This document shows positions 10,991 to 24,900 of a stretch of DNA of 64,000 bases, piece by piece. The notes beneath the pieces were generated by a model. It was not told the origin of the DNA. It was given only the letters and a program-made list of their open reading frames with translations, and ran no database searches. This stretch comes from Bathymodiolus brooksi (Eukaryota > Mollusca > Bivalvia > Mytilida > Modiolidae): contig OY804579.1 in the NCBI GenBank assembly GCA_963680875.1, positions 49,564,536-49,628,535 of the forward strand. Reading direction: 5' to 3'. How positions within the stretch are numbered: position 1 is the first letter of the stretch; every line of letters begins with the position of its first letter. The translations under genes and the position numbers were made by a program.

Positions 10991-11407
10991 ACGACAATCA
11001 GAACGTATCTGTTGTCATTATAATACATGCAATTTGTCGTAAAAGGTGTGATTATTATTAGATATACAATCCATATCTAAATATATTTCTTGGTTTTGGC
11101 TATCCTGAAACTTTGGTATGCTTGCTCAGGATGGTTTTACAAAGCGTTGGTCATCAGTCTGACGCCTATATCGATTATGATATTGTTATCCTGCTTCACA
11201 CTGATAATCACAGTTTTCTGGCTTTGAGTGTTCGGTCATATATTCTCTAATTAAGACGTATTATGATATTTATACATCCAATATGAAGACAATTGTTGCC
11301 AATAAATATTGTCTTATTTACAACTGGTGACGTTAGTGGTCAGTTAGAAGTCTTCATACCACTGATTATGCTTGTAATCCAAACGTCAAAAATGTGTATC
11401 TTGTAGA
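10991..11407. other. intergenic DNA, no gene seen
   Basis: No coding frame, RNA or repeat recognised between two retroelement fragments. Confidence 0.5.
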
Positions 11408-12060
11408 TTTGGTGATTTCATTGATCGCATCTATCACATTGAGCTTGAAATAAAGGATACCACAGATACAGATAGGTCTGCTTCATACCTTGAAATTGAC
11501 AGTGAGGAACGGTTACAAACGAAACTTGACGACAAAAGAGATGATTTCTATTTTCCCATTGTGAACTTTTCATTTATATGTAGCAACATTCCAGCAGCAC
11601 CTGCATATGGAGCATGCATCTCTCAGTTGATATGATATTCCAGAGCTTGTGGTTCCTCTCAGCATTTCCTTGATAGAGGGTTGCTGCTAATAAGGAAGAT
11701 GCTGAACCAAGGGTTCCGTTTGGTAAAGTTGAAGTCATCACTTCGAAAATGTTACGGTCGACACCACAAATGACCACGGATATGTTCCACTTGTCGCAAA
11801 CACTTCCCGGTCCTTTCCTCATTCGCGACTTATCACAGGGTGTGTAACTAGACTAAAACGACGAGTGACACTAGTGGAGCAGGAACTGCTTTCCCTTCCG
11901 GAGCACATGAGTTCACTCCTGGTTTTAGTGGGGTTCGTGTTACTCGATCTTTAGTTTTATGTGTAATGTTTTGTAGATCGTTGTTTGTCCTTTTGTCCCT
12001 TTTCTTTTAGCCAGTGTGTTGTCTGTACTTCTTCGATTTACAGATTATAATTACCCCTTC
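11408..12060 (+). pseudogene. YIDD-type retroelement: RT C-terminal fragment plus 3' tail
   Basis: The frame from about 11,408 reads IKDTTDTDRSASYLEID, DDKRDDFYFPIVNF, CSNIPAAPAYGACISQLI, a stop, then YSRACGSSQHFLDRGLLL and LKSSLRKCYGRH. This is collinear with the better-preserved copy at 52,186-52,814, where the matching parts are KETTDTASSASFLDLYL and CSNIPASPAYGVYISQLI. The catalytic YIDD block is not present here. The coding fragment runs directly into the dispersed tail sequence at about 11,768, which links that tail to this element. It is dead through truncation and an internal TGA at about 11,632. Confidence 0.8.
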
Positions 12061-13410
12061 ACACCCTTCTTGTACAGCTGTGTTAATAAATTCAACTGCT
12101 GTCTTAAGACAAGTAAAACAGTTTATCGCCCTTTTATTTTGATATTTGTGTGTACTCAATGAAACGTATAATGTACTTATCGTGTCATTTTCATCGCATA
12201 CGTATTGCACAAGAAGAAATCATACATATATAATTGCTATACGATTTTCATAAGCAAATCATTTTATTGTATTCAAATGAATTGTTCATCCATTTTTCAA
12301 ACTGTATATAATATGTTCATTTGATTTTCATTGATGGTATAGTCATGATTTTAGCATTCGTTCGTAATACATGTTTAAAATAGGTACCACATATTACAGT
12401 ATTAACTAGGAATTGTCTATATATGTATTACCGTTATCACGAGGGGAGGGTTGTGATCCCATTATCCGGTTTAACCCCACCACATTTGTGTGGTTGTTCC
12501 TATCCAGGATTTTGATTTCTAACGTCATATCTCGTGGTCCTTTTGTGTTCAGTGAGTTCAGCTAAGATGAGAGGTGATTGTTCGTTTTGTTAATATTGGC
12601 TTAAACTTTCTTTTCATAATTAAACATGTATTTGCATGCAGACGATTCAAGGTTGTATAAGTAGATACATGTTTACCAAAAGTCAGTAATCGTCAACGTA
12701 AGATTGTCTTTAGGCATGGCAAAATCCAATATGTGTATGTTTGTGACTAATGAACCTACCATATTACTTTTAGAGGAGGCTATCTTTTCCCTACCCGAGC
12801 AAGAATTTTTTTTTTCATGAAACAAAATCAGTTTATTTTTTCATGAAACAATTGTATTTTTTTTTCTCAAATATTCTCAAAATGTTAGTGCCGTATTAAT
12901 TATTATTTACATCTTCGGAGTCAGTTTAATTTTTTTTTCTGTAAAAGAATTTGAAGACATAATTTGTTTTAAAAATTAAACCGTTTATATATCAATATCT
13001 ATATTAATATATCAATCAATGACGATGGTCACAATTTATATTTTATTTATTTATATATTCTGTATATGTAGGAGGAAAAATATAATAGACCCGTGTACAT
13101 ATATATTGCTTAGGTCAATAAAATTTAAATATCTACATTATTATATTTGTTTTTCTATAACTCACGTGTGTATGGGGTGAGGTGACAAATTAGGTGCTTA
13201 GCTAATATTCACCAGAGTATTAGTTTAAATCTATCACGATATCATTTATATCTTTCTTAATTATATCTAATTGTCTTTGTTTTAGTGTCTGTTATAGTTG
13301 TCAGAGACGACAAGATTGTTCGATAATAGCAATATTACATGACCCATTTTTTTTTTAATATTAAAAACGTATGATGAACATTTACAAAGGAAGAATACCT
13401 AGTATAAAAA

Positions 13411-13471
13411 ATGTCGACATCGATTGTACTTTTACTGGTTCTCTTCATGAAATGCGGGTTTTCTTTTGCAG
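13411..13471 (+). CDS. signal-peptide first exon, copy 1
   Basis: ATG with A at -3 opens a 61-nt coding exon for MSTSIVLLLVLFMKCGFSFA plus the first base of a Gly codon, then a donor CAG|GTCAGA (GT at 13,472). The peptide has a classical hydrophobic core and an S-F-A end suited to signal peptidase. It ends in phase 1, matching the phase-1 acceptor of the VWA-like exon at 46,144; the join would read SFA-GCAPER. Linking them requires an intron of about 29-33 kb, which is inference. No promoter element is convincing upstream. The peptide is too short to identify alone, so the call rests on signal, donor and phase together. Confidence 0.6.
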
Positions 13472-13551
13472 GTCAGATATAGTATTTTTTATAGAAATTT
13501 TAATTATTTAAAAGCTAATTAACTTACATCATGCACACTTTGCCGATAATT

Positions 13552-13812
13552 GAGGGTTAGGGTTAGGATTATGGTGCTTAACGTCACTTTCAACAATATT
13601 TCAGTTATATCATGGCGGATAGTTTTATTGGTAGCGGAGAGCGGATTACACAGAGAAAACCACTGATCAGTCGCAAGTCAGTGACAAACTTTATAACATA
13701 ATGTTGTATCAAGTACACCACACCATGAACGGGGTTCGAACTCACAACGTCAGTAGTGATAGGCACTGACTGCATAAGTAGTTAAAATCCAATTACCACG
13801 ACCACGACGTCC
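13552..13812 (-). mobile_element. tRNA-related SINE (triplication copy 1)
   Basis: On the minus strand the order is a head with GTGGTCGTGGTAATTGG (A-box-like), a B-box-like GAGTTCGAACCCCG, a body, then ATATAACTGAAATATTG, TTGAAAGTGACGTTAAGC and a TAACCCTAACCC tail. The same order is seen at 50,601-50,872. The 3' portion resembles the conserved end of molluscan SINEs that I recall. The other triplication copies are at 15,273-15,533 and 16,994-17,254. Confidence 0.75.
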
Positions 13813-13847
13813 CCGCCGATATTTGAATTTAATTAGAAGAGTAAATA

Positions 13848-13965
13848 AACAGTACCTGTTCCACTAATGACACCTGTCGTGTTACTCTCGTCACAAACCC
13901 AGTGATAATTGATGAACGAGGAAAGGAAGGGATTGTTATTTACGATACCCTTATCCCCTCCATAC
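13848..13965 (-). mobile_element. partial retroelement tail (repeated in each triplication unit)
   Basis: The plus strand shows CAGTACCTGTTCCACTAATG, ACACCTGTCGTGTTAC and GAGGAAAGGAAGGGATTG, the reverse complement of the tail family described at 6,511. Identical copies occur 1,721 and 3,442 bp downstream. Confidence 0.65.
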
Positions 13966-15131
13966 TTTTATCCAGCAAATCATTTTATTGTATTCAAATG
14001 AATTGTTCATCCATTTTTCAAACTGTATATAATATGTTCATTTGATTTTCATTGATGGTATAGTCATGATTTTAGCATTCGTTCGTAATACATGTTTAAA
14101 ATAGGTACCACATATTACAGTATTAACTAGGAATTGTCTATATATGTATTACCGTTATCACGAGGGGAGGGTTGTGATCCCATTATCCGGTTTAACCCCA
14201 CCACATTTGTGTGGTTGTTCCTATCCAGGATTTTGATTTCTAACGTCATATCTCGTGGTCCTTTAGTGTTCAGTGAGTTCAGCTAAGATGAGAGGTGATT
14301 GTTCGTTTTGTTAATATTGGCTTAAACTTTCTTTTCATAATTAAACATGTATTTGCATGCAGACGATTCAAGGTTGTATAAGTAGATACATGTTTACCAA
14401 AAGTCAGTAATTGTCAACGTAAGATTGTCTTTAGGCATGGCAAATTCCAATATGTGTATGTTTGTGACTAATGAACCTACCATATTACTTTTAGAGGAAG
14501 CTATCTTTTCCCTACCCGAGCAAGAATTTTTTTTTTCATGAAACAAAATCAGTTTATTTTTTCATGAAACAATTGTATTTTTTTTTCTCAAATATTCTCA
14601 AAATGTTAGTGCCGTATTAATTATTATTTACATCTTCGGAGTCAGTTTAATTTTTTTTTCTGTAAAAGAATTTGAAGACATAATTTGTTTTAAAAATTAA
14701 ACCGTTTATATATCAATATCTATATTAATATATCAATCAATGACGATGGTCACAATTTATATTTTATTTATTTATATATTCTGTATATGTAGGAGGAAAA
14801 ATATAATAGACCCGTGTACATATATATTGCTTAGGTCAATAAAATTTAAATATCTACATTATTATATTTGTTTTTCTATAACTCACGTGTGTATGGGGTG
14901 AGGTGACAAATTAGGTGCTTAGCTAATATTCACCAGAGTATTAGTTTAAATCTATCACGATATCATTTTTATCTTTCTTAATTATATCTAATTGTCTTTG
15001 TTTTAGTGTCTGTTATAGTTGTCAGAGACGACAAGATTGTTCGATAATAGCAATATTACATGACCCATTTTTTTTTTAATATTAAAAACGTATGATGAAC
15101 ATTTACAAAGGAAGAATACCTAGTATAAAAA

Positions 15132-15192
15132 ATGTCGACATCGATTGTACTTTTACTGGTTCTCTTCATGAAATGCGGGTTTTCTTTTGCAG
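15132..15192 (+). CDS. signal-peptide first exon, copy 2
   Basis: Identical to copy 1, exactly 1,721 bp downstream: the same 20-residue signal peptide, phase-1 end and CAG|GTCAGA donor. Any of the three copies could splice to the same downstream exon, which would make them interchangeable first exons with separate upstream regions. Confidence 0.55.
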
Positions 15193-15272
15193 GTCAGATA
15201 TAGTATTTTTTATAGAAATTTTAATTATTTAAAAGCTAATTAACTTACATCATGCACACTTTGCCGATAATT

Positions 15273-15533
15273 GAGGGTTAGGGTTAGGATTATGGTGCTT
15301 AACGTCACTTTCAACAATATTTCAGTTATATCATGGCGGATAGTTTTATTGGTAGCGGAGAGCGGATTACACAGAGAAAACCACTGATCAGTCGCAAGTC
15401 AGTGACAAACTTTATAACATAATGTTGTATCAAGTACACCACACCATGAACGGGGTTCGAACTCACAACGTCAGTAGTGATAGGCACTGACTGCATAAGT
15501 AGTTAAAATCCAATTACCACGACCACGACGTCC
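15273..15533 (-). mobile_element. tRNA-related SINE (triplication copy 2)
   Basis: Same SINE as at 13,552-13,812, carried along by the 1,721-bp triplication. Confidence 0.75.
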
Positions 15534-16852
15534 CCGCCGATATTTGAATTTAATTAGAAGAGTAAATAAACAGTACCTGTTCCACTAATGACACCTGTCG
15601 TGTTACTCTCGTCACAAACCCAGTGATAATTGATGAACGAGGAAAGGAAGGGATTGTTATTTACGATACCCTTATCCCCTCCATACTTTTATCCAGCAAA
15701 TCATTTTATTGTATTCAAATGAATTGTTCATCCATTTTTCAAACTGTATATAATATGTTCATTTGATTTTCATTGATGGTATAGTCATGATTTTAGCATT
15801 CGTTCGTAATACATGTTTAAAATAGGTACCACATATTACAGTATTAACTAGGAATTGTCTATATATGTATTACCGTTATCACGAGGGGAGGGTTGTGATC
15901 CCATTATCCGGTTTAACCCCACCACATTTGTGTGGTTGTTCCTATCCAGGATTTTGATTTCTAACGTCATATCTCGTGGTCCTTTAGTGTTCAGTGAGTT
16001 CAGCTAAGATGAGAGGTGATTGTTCGTTTTGTTAATATTGGCTTAAACTTTCTTTTCATAATTAAACATGTATTTGCATGCAGACGATTCAAGGTTGTAT
16101 AAGTAGATACATGTTTACCAAAAGTCAGTAATTGTCAACGTAAGATTGTCTTTAGGCATGGCAAATTCCAATATGTGTATGTTTGTGACTAATGAACCTA
16201 CCATATTACTTTTAGAGGAAGCTATCTTTTCCCTACCCGAGCAAGAATTTTTTTTTTCATGAAACAAAATCAGTTTATTTTTTCATGAAACAATTGTATT
16301 TTTTTTTCTCAAATATTCTCAAAATGTTAGTGCCGTATTAATTATTATTTACATCTTCGGAGTCAGTTTAATTTTTTTTTCTGTAAAAGAATTTGAAGAC
16401 ATAATTTGTTTTAAAAATTAAACCGTTTATATATCAATATCTATATTAATATATCAATCAATGACGATGGTCACAATTTATATTTTATTTATTTATATAT
16501 TCTGTATATGTAGGAGGAAAAATATAATAGACCCGTGTACATATATATTGCTTAGGTCAATAAAATTTAAATATCTACATTATTATATTTGTTTTTCTAT
16601 AACTCACGTGTGTATGGGGTGAGGTGACAAATTAGGTGCTTAGCTAATATTCACCAGAGTATTAGTTTAAATCTATCACGATATCATTTTTATCTTTCTT
16701 AATTATATCTAATTGTCTTTGTTTTAGTGTCTGTTATAGTTGTCAGAGACGACAAGATTGTTCGATAATAGCAATATTACATGACCCATTTTTTTTTTAA
16801 TATTAAAAACGTATGATGAACATTTACAAAGGAAGAATACCTAGTATAAAAA

Positions 16853-16913
16853 ATGTCGACATCGATTGTACTTTTACTGGTTCTCTTCATGAAATGCGGG
16901 TTTTCTTTTGCAG
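16853..16913 (+). CDS. signal-peptide first exon, copy 3
   Basis: Third identical copy, and the closest to the rest of the gene. Intron 1 from this copy would run from 16,914 to 46,143 and contain the whole 28-kb minisatellite. Start choice and evidence are as for copy 1. Confidence 0.6.
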
Positions 16914-16993
16914 GTCAGATATAGTATTTTTTATAGAAATTTTAATTATTTAAAAGCTAATTAACTTACATCATGCACACTTTGCCGATAATT

Positions 16994-17254
16994 GAGGGTT
17001 AGGGTTAGGATTATGGTGCTTAACGTCACTTTCAACAATATTTCAGTTATATCATGGCGGATAGTTTTATTGGTAGCGGAGAGCGGATTACACAGAGAAA
17101 ACCACTGATCAGTCGCAAGTCAGTGACAAACTTTATAACATAATGTTGTATCAAGTACACCACACCATGAACGGGGTTCGAACTCACAACGTCAGTAGTG
17201 ATAGGCACTGACTGCATAAGTAGTTAAAATCCAATTACCACGACCACGACGTCC
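16994..17254 (-). mobile_element. tRNA-related SINE (triplication copy 3)
   Basis: Same SINE as at 13,552-13,812, third copy in the triplication. Confidence 0.75.
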
Positions 17255-17416
17255 CCGCCGATATTTGAATTTAATTAGAAGAGTAAATAAACAGTACCTG
17301 TTCCACTAATGACACCTGTCGTGTTACTCTCGTCACAAACCCAGTGATAATTGATGAACGAGGAAAGGAAGGGATTGTTATTTACGATACCCTTATCCCC
17401 TCCATACTTTTATCCA

Positions 17417-17910
17417 GCAATACACGCAATAAGGTAAACCTTTCAGAAGCAGAGAAATGGGCTGTCAGTTGTTGTTATCAACTCCTTCGTCAGTTTTAAG
17501 TCTAGATCATTGAAACTATGCATAGGGTTTGTAAACATCTTAGACATAATAGGTACACTAAGTTGATAATGTTGATGGCTATGCTTCATACGCGTTAGAG
17601 GAGGGGCAATCAAGAATGGACAATCGAGAGATCCAGAGAGGCTGCCAACTGATAGAACAATTAATTGAATACTCGACCGTAAATACAAAAATCAATATTT
17701 ATTAGATGGAAATATTAACATAACTAATTTTTGAATTCGGTTGGGATTATCTTGTGATTTCATAATAGCACGAATAAAACTATTGAAAAAGGTGTGAATA
17801 AATGCAATATTAAGTTTGCAACTTATATTTCTTCAAATAGTGAATACAAATTGGAAGATACCAAAGGAATTAACAAAGCTCTAAGAGCTTATTAAAACTA
17901 TAGAAACTAG
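17417..17910. other. unique sequence between triplication and 28-kb array
   Basis: About 490 bp with no gene. A minus-strand open frame at 17,688-17,443 (81 residues, containing SGSLDCPFLIAPPLTRM) has no known domain. A weakly similar stretch (GCTGGATTGTCCATTTTTAA) lies near 48,057, so it may be part of a dispersed repeat. Confidence 0.4.
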
Positions 17911-20689
17911 ATATGCTGCAATGGTCATTACCATGGGGCACTCAATAAGATGATATCTTAAAACTCTCATTCCCCCGAGGCGCTCAATAGCATGGTATGT
18001 TACTATCCTCATTACCCTGAGGCACTCAATAAGATGATATGTTGCTTCACTCATTACTCTGGGGCACTCAATAAGATGGTATGTTACTACCCACATTACC
18101 ATGAGGCACTCAATAAGATAATGTGTTGCTATCCTCATTCCCATGTTGAACTCAATAAGATGATAAGTTACTATCCTCATTCCCCTGTGGCATTAAATAA
18201 GATGGTATGTTGATATCATCATTACCCTGGGGCACTCAATAAGATGATATGTTACTATCCTCATTACCCTGGGGCACTCAATAAGATGATATGTTAAAAT
18301 TAGCATTCCCCTCAGGCGCTCAATAAGATGATATGTTGCTACCCTCATTCCCCTGGGGCACTCAATAATATGGTATGTTAATATCCTCATTACCACGAGG
18401 CACTCAATAAGATGATATGTTGCTACCCTCATACCCCTGGGACACTCAATAAGATGACATTTTGCAATTCTCATTACCCAGACGCACTCAATAAGATGAT
18501 ATATTACTACCTGCATTCCCCTCGGACACTCAATAAGATGATATGTTGCTACCCTCATTATCCTGAAGTACTCAATACGATATGTTACTACCCTCATTCC
18601 CCTGGGGCACTAAATAGGATGATATGTTACAATTCTCATTAACCTAAGGCACTCAATAAGATGATATGTTACTACCCTCATTACCCTGGGGCACTCAATA
18701 TGATGGTATGTTGCAATCCTCATTCCCATGAGGTACTCAATAAGATAGTATGTTACTATCCTCATTCCACTGAGGCACTAAATAAGATGATATGCTGTTA
18801 CCCTCATTCCCCTGAGGCACTCAATAAGATTATATGTTAATATCCTCATTCCCATGAGGCACTCAATAAAATGGAATGTTGCTATCCTCATTCCCCTGCG
18901 GCACTCAATAAGATGACATGTTACAATTATCATTGCCGGGAGACAATCAATAAGATAATATGTTACTACCCTCATTACTCTGGGGCACTCAATAAGATGA
19001 TATGTTACTACCCTCATTACTCTGGGGCACTCAATAAGATGGTATGTTGCTACCCTCATTCCCCTGAGGCACTCAATAAGATGAGATGTTGCTATCCTCA
19101 TTCCCCTGGGGCACTCAATACGATGGTATGTTACTATCCTCATTCCCATGAGGCACTCAATACGATGGTATCTTACTTATCCTCATTCTCATGAGGCACT
19201 CAATAAGATGGCATGTTACTATCCTCATTCCCATGAGGCACTCAATAAGATGGTATGCTATTACCCTCATTCCCCTGAGGCACTCAATTAGATGGTACGC
19301 TACTACCCTCATTCTCTTGGGGCACTCAATAAGATGGTATGTTGCTACCCTCATTACAATGAGGCACACCAATAAGATGATATGTTACTACCCTCATTCC
19401 CCTGGGTCACTCAATAATATGGTATGTTGCACTCAATAAGATTACATGTTGCAATTCTCATTACTCAGACGCACTCCAATAAGATGATATATTACTACCC
19501 TCATTCCCCTGGAACACTCAATAAGATGATATGTTACTCCCCTCATTCCCCTGGGGCACTAAATAAGATGATATATTGCTACCCTCATTCCCTTGAGGCA
19601 CTCAATAAGATGATATGTTGCTACCCTCATTCCCTTGCGACACTCAATAAGATGATATGTTACCACCCTCATTACCCTGGGGCACTAAATAAGATGATAA
19701 ATATGTAGCTACGCTCATTCCCCAGAGGCACTCAATAAGATGATATGTTGCTAGTCTCATTCCCCTGGGGCACTAAATAAGATGATATGTTGCTACCCTC
19801 ATTCCCTTGAGACACTCAATAAGATGATATGTTGCCACCCTCATTACCCTGGGGCACTAAATAAGATGATAATTATGTAGCTACCCTCATTCCCCAGAGG
19901 CACTCAATGAGATGATATGTTGCTAGCCTCATTCCCCTGGGGCACTAAATAAGATGATATGTTGCTACCCTAATTCCCCTGGGGCACTAAATAAGATGAC
20001 ATGTTAAAGTTTTCATTAGCCTGAGGCACTCAATAAGATGATATGTTACTACCCTCATTACCCTGAGGCACTCAATACGATGATATGTTGCTACACTCAT
20101 TACCCTGGGGCACTCAATAAGATGGTATGTTACTACTCTCATTACCCTGAGGTACTCAATAAGATGATATGTTGCTATCCTCATTCCCCTGGTGCACTCA
20201 ATAAGATGATATGTTACTATCCTCATTCCCGTAAGGCATTCAATAAGATGGTATGTTGATATCATCATTAACCTGGGGCACTCAATAAGATGATATGTTA
20301 CTATCCTCATTACCCTGGGGCATTCAATAAGATGATGTATTAAAATTCTCATTCCCCTCAGGCGCTCAATAAGATGATATGTTACTACCCTCATTCCCCT
20401 GGGGCACTCAATAATATGGTATGTTAATATCCACATTACCCAGAGGCCCTCAATAAGAGGATATGTTGCTACCCTCATACCCCTGGGGCACTCTATAAGA
20501 TGACATGTTGCAATTCTCATTACCCAGACACACTCAATAAGATGATCTCTTACTACTTGCATTCCACTCGGGCACTCAATAAGATGATATGTTGCTACCC
20601 TCATTATCCTGAGGTACTCAATACGATATGTTTCTACCCTCATTCCCCTGGGGCACTAAATATGATGATATGTTACAATTCTTATTAGC

Positions 20690-23600
20690 TTAAGGCACTC
20701 AATAAGATGATATGTTACTACCCTAATTACCCTGGGGCACTCAATAAGATGGTATGTTGCAATCCTCATTCCCATGATGAACTCAATTAGATGGTACGTT
20801 ACTATCCTCATTCCCATCAGGTACGCAATAAGATGGTATGTTACTATCCTCATTCCCCTGGGGCACTAAATAAGATGATATGTTACTATCCTCATTCCCA
20901 TGAGGCACTCAATAAAATTGTATGTTGCTATCCTCATTCCCCTGGGGCACTCAATAAGATGACATATTACAATTCCCATTACTCGGAGGCACTCAATACG
21001 ATGGTATGTTACTATCCTCATTACCATGAGGCACTCAATAACATGGTACCTTACTTATCCTCATTCTCATGTGGCACTCAATAAGATGGCATGTTACTAT
21101 CCTCATTCCCATGAGGCACTCAATAAAATGGTATGTTGCTATCCTCATTCCCCTGGGGCACTCAATTTGATGGCATGTTACAATTATCATTGCCCAGAGA
21201 CAATCAATAAGATTATATGTTACTACCCTCATTACTCTGGGACACTCAATAAGATGGTATGTTGCTACCCTCATTCCCTTGAGGCACTCAATAAGATTAC
21301 ATGTTACAATTCTCATTACTCGGACGCACTCCAATAAGATGATATATTACTACCCTCTTTACTCTGGGGCACTCAATAAGATGGTATGTTGTTATCTTCA
21401 TTCCCCTGAGGCACTCAATAAGATGGCATGTTACTATCCTCATTCCCATGAGGCACTCAATAAAATGGTATGTTGCTATCCTCATTCCCCTGTGGTACTC
21501 AATAAGATGACATGTTACAATTATCATTGCCCGGAGACAATCAATAAGATGATATGTTACTACCCTCATTCCCCTGAGTCACTCAATATGATGGTATGTT
21601 ACCATCCTCATTCCCATGAGGCACTCAATAAGATGGTATGCTATTACCCTCATTACCATGAGGCACACCAATAAGATGATATGTTACAATTCTCATATCT
21701 CGAAAGCACTCCAATAAGTTGATATATTATTACCCTCATTCCCCTGGAACACTCAATAAGATGATATGTTGCTACCCTCATTCCCTTGAGGCACTCAATA
21801 AGATGATATGTTGCCACCCTCATTACCCTGGGGCACTAAATAAGATGATAATTATGTAGCTACCCTCATTCCCCAGAGGTACTCTATCAGATGATATGTT
21901 ACTAGCCTCATTCGCCTGGGGCACTAAATCAGATGATATGTTGCTACCCTCATTCCCCTGGGGCACTAAATAAGATGATATGTTACAGTTTTCATTAACC
22001 TGAGGCACTCAATAAGATGAAATATTACTACCCTCATTCCCATGAGGCACTCAATAAGATGATATGTTGCTATCCTCATTACCCTGAGGCACTCAATACG
22101 ATGATATGTTGCTACACTCATTACCCTGGGGCACTCAATAAGATGGTATGTTACTACTCTCATTACCCTGAGGCACTCAATAAGATGATAAGTTACTATC
22201 CTCATTCCCTTAAGGCATTCAATAAGATGGTATGTTGATATCATCATTAACCTGGGGCACTCAATAAGATGATATGTTGCTATCCTCATTACCCTGAGGC
22301 ACTCAATACGATGATATGTTGCTACACTCATTACCCTGGGGCACTCAATAAGATGGTATGTTACAACTCTCATTACCCTGAGGCACTCAATAAGATGATA
22401 AGTTACTATCCTCATTCCCTTAAGGCATTCAATAAGATGGTATGTTGATATCATCATTCCCCTGGGGCACTCAATAAGATGATATGTTACTATCCTCATT
22501 ACACTGGGGCACTCAATAAGATGATGTGTTAAAATTCTCATTCCCCTGGGGCACTAAATAAGATGATATGTTACAGTTTTCATTAGCCTGAGGCACTCAA
22601 TAAGATGAAATATTACTACCCTCATTCCCATGAGGCACTCAATAAGATGGTATGTTGCTATCATCATTCCCCTGCGGCACTCAATAAGATGATATGTTGC
22701 TACCCTCATTCCCCTGGGGCACTAAATATGATGATATGTTACAATTCTCATTAGCTTAAGGCACTCAATAAGATGATATGTTACTACCCTAATTACACTG
22801 GGGCACTCAATAAGATGGTATGTTGCAATCCTAATTCCCATGATGAAATCAATTAGATGGTACGTTACTATCCTCATTCCCATGAGGTACGCAATAAGAT
22901 GGTATGTTACTATCCTCATTCCCCTGGGGCACTAAATAAGATGATATGTTACTATCCTCATTCCCATGAGGCACTCAATAAAATTGTATGTTGCTATCCT
23001 CATTCCCCTGGGGCACTCAATAAGATGACATATTACAATTCCCATTACTCGGAGGCACTCAATACGATGGTATGTTACTATCCTCATTACCATGAGGCAC
23101 TCAATAACATGGTACCTTACTTATCCTCATTCTCATGTGGCACTCAATAAGATGGCATGTTACTATCCTCATTCCCATGAGGCACTCAATAAAATGGTAT
23201 GTTGCTATCCTCATTCCCCTGGGGCACTCAATTTGATGACATGTTACAATTATCATTGCCCAGAGACAATCAATAAGATTATATGTTACTACCCTCATTA
23301 CTCTGGGACACTCAATAAAATGGTATGTTGCTACCCTCATTCCCTTGAGGCACTCAATAAGATTACATGTTACAATTCTCATTACTCGGACGCACTCCAA
23401 TAAGATGATATATTACTACCCTCTTTACTCTGGGGAACTCAATAAGATGGTATGTTGTTATCTTCATTCCCCTGAGGCACTCAATAAGATGGCATGTTAC
23501 TATCCTCATTCCCATGAGGCACTCAATAAAATGGTATGTTGCTATCCTCATTCCCCTGGGGTACTCAATAAGATGACATGTTACAATTATCATTGCCCGG

Positions 23601-24900
23601 AGACAATCAATAAGTTGATATGTTACTACCCTCATTCCCCTGAGTCACTCAATATGATGGTATGTTACCATTCTCATTCCCATGAGGCACTCAATAAGAT
23701 GGTATGGTATTACCCTCATTATCATGAGGCACACCAATAAGATGATATGTTACTACCCTCATTCTCCTGGGACACTCAATAATATGGTATGTTACTATCC
23801 TCATTACCATGAGGCACTCAATAAGATGATATGTTGATACCCTCATTACCCTGGGACACTAAATAAGATTACATGTTACAATTCTCATTTCTCGAGCGCA
23901 CTCCAATAAGTTGATATATTATTACCCTCATTCCCATGGAACACTCAATAAGATGATATGTTGCTACCCTCATTCTCTTGAGGCACTCAATAAGATGATA
24001 TGTTGCCACCCTCATTACCCTGGGGCAGTAAATAAGATGATAATTATGTAGCTACCCTCATTCCCCAGAGGTACTCTATCAGATGATATGTTACTAGCCT
24101 CATTCGCCTGGGGCACTAAATCAGATGATATGTTGCTACCCTCATTCCCCTGGGGCACTAAATAAGATGATATGTTACAGTTTTCATTAGCTTGAGGCAC
24201 TCAATAAGATGAAATATTACTACCCTCATTCCCATGAGGCACTCAATAAGATGGTATGTTGCTATCATCATTCCCCTGCGGCACTCAATAAGATGATATG
24301 TTGCTATCCTCATTACCCTGAGGCACTCAATACGATGATATGTTGCTACACTCATTACCCTGGGGCACTCAATAAGATGGTATGTTACTACTCTCATTAC
24401 ACTGAGGCACTCAATAAGATGATAAGTTACTATCCTCATTCCCTTAAGGCATTCAATAAGATGGTATGTTGATATCATCATTAACCTGGGGCATTCAATA
24501 AGATGATATGTTACTATCCTCATTACCCTTGGGCACTCAATAAGATGATGTGTTAAACTTCTCATTCCCCTGGGGAACTAAATAAGATGATATGTTACAG
24601 TTTTCATTAGCCTGAGGCACTCAATAAGATGAAATATTACTACCCTCATTCCCATGAGGCACTCAATAAGATGGTATGTTGCTATCATCATTCCCCTGCG
24701 GCACTCAATAAGATGATATGTTGCTATCCTCATTGCCCTGAGGCACTCAATACGATGATATGTTGCCACACTCATTACCCTGGGGCACTCAATAAGATGG
24801 TATGTTACTACTCTCATTACCCTGAGGCACTCAATAAGATGATAAGTTACTATCCTCATTCCCTTAAGGCATTCAATTAGATGGTATGTTGATAGCATCA
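20690..24900. repeat. about 2,066-bp higher-order block inside the 42-bp array
   Basis: The block whose plus-strand frame reads MVRYYPHSH starts at 20,791 and recurs at 22,857, offset 2,066 bp; the stretch reading MRHSIRLHVTILITRTHSNK recurs at the same offset (21,279 and 23,345). The offset is not a multiple of 42, so the block carries its own indels and was copied as a unit. Exact limits are approximate. Confidence 0.8.

Larger units (their letters stand above)
12254..17416 (+). repeat. exact tandem triplication, 3 x 1,721 bp
   Basis: GCAAATCATTTTATTG marks unit starts at 12,254, 13,975 and 15,696, and the fourth boundary falls at 17,417. All three units are exactly 1,721 bp. Copies 2 and 3 look virtually identical; copy 1 differs at a handful of bases (for example CCTTTTGTG versus CCTTTAGTG, and ATTTATATC versus ATTTTTATC). 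Each unit contains a signal-peptide exon, a reverse SINE and a reverse retroelement-tail fragment. This means either a very recent segmental amplification or an assembly duplication. Confidence 0.95.

Noticed and set aside
13552..13566. Telomere-like GGGTTAGGGTTAGG
   Set aside because: Only two repeats, and they are the tail of a reverse-oriented SINE present in several copies.
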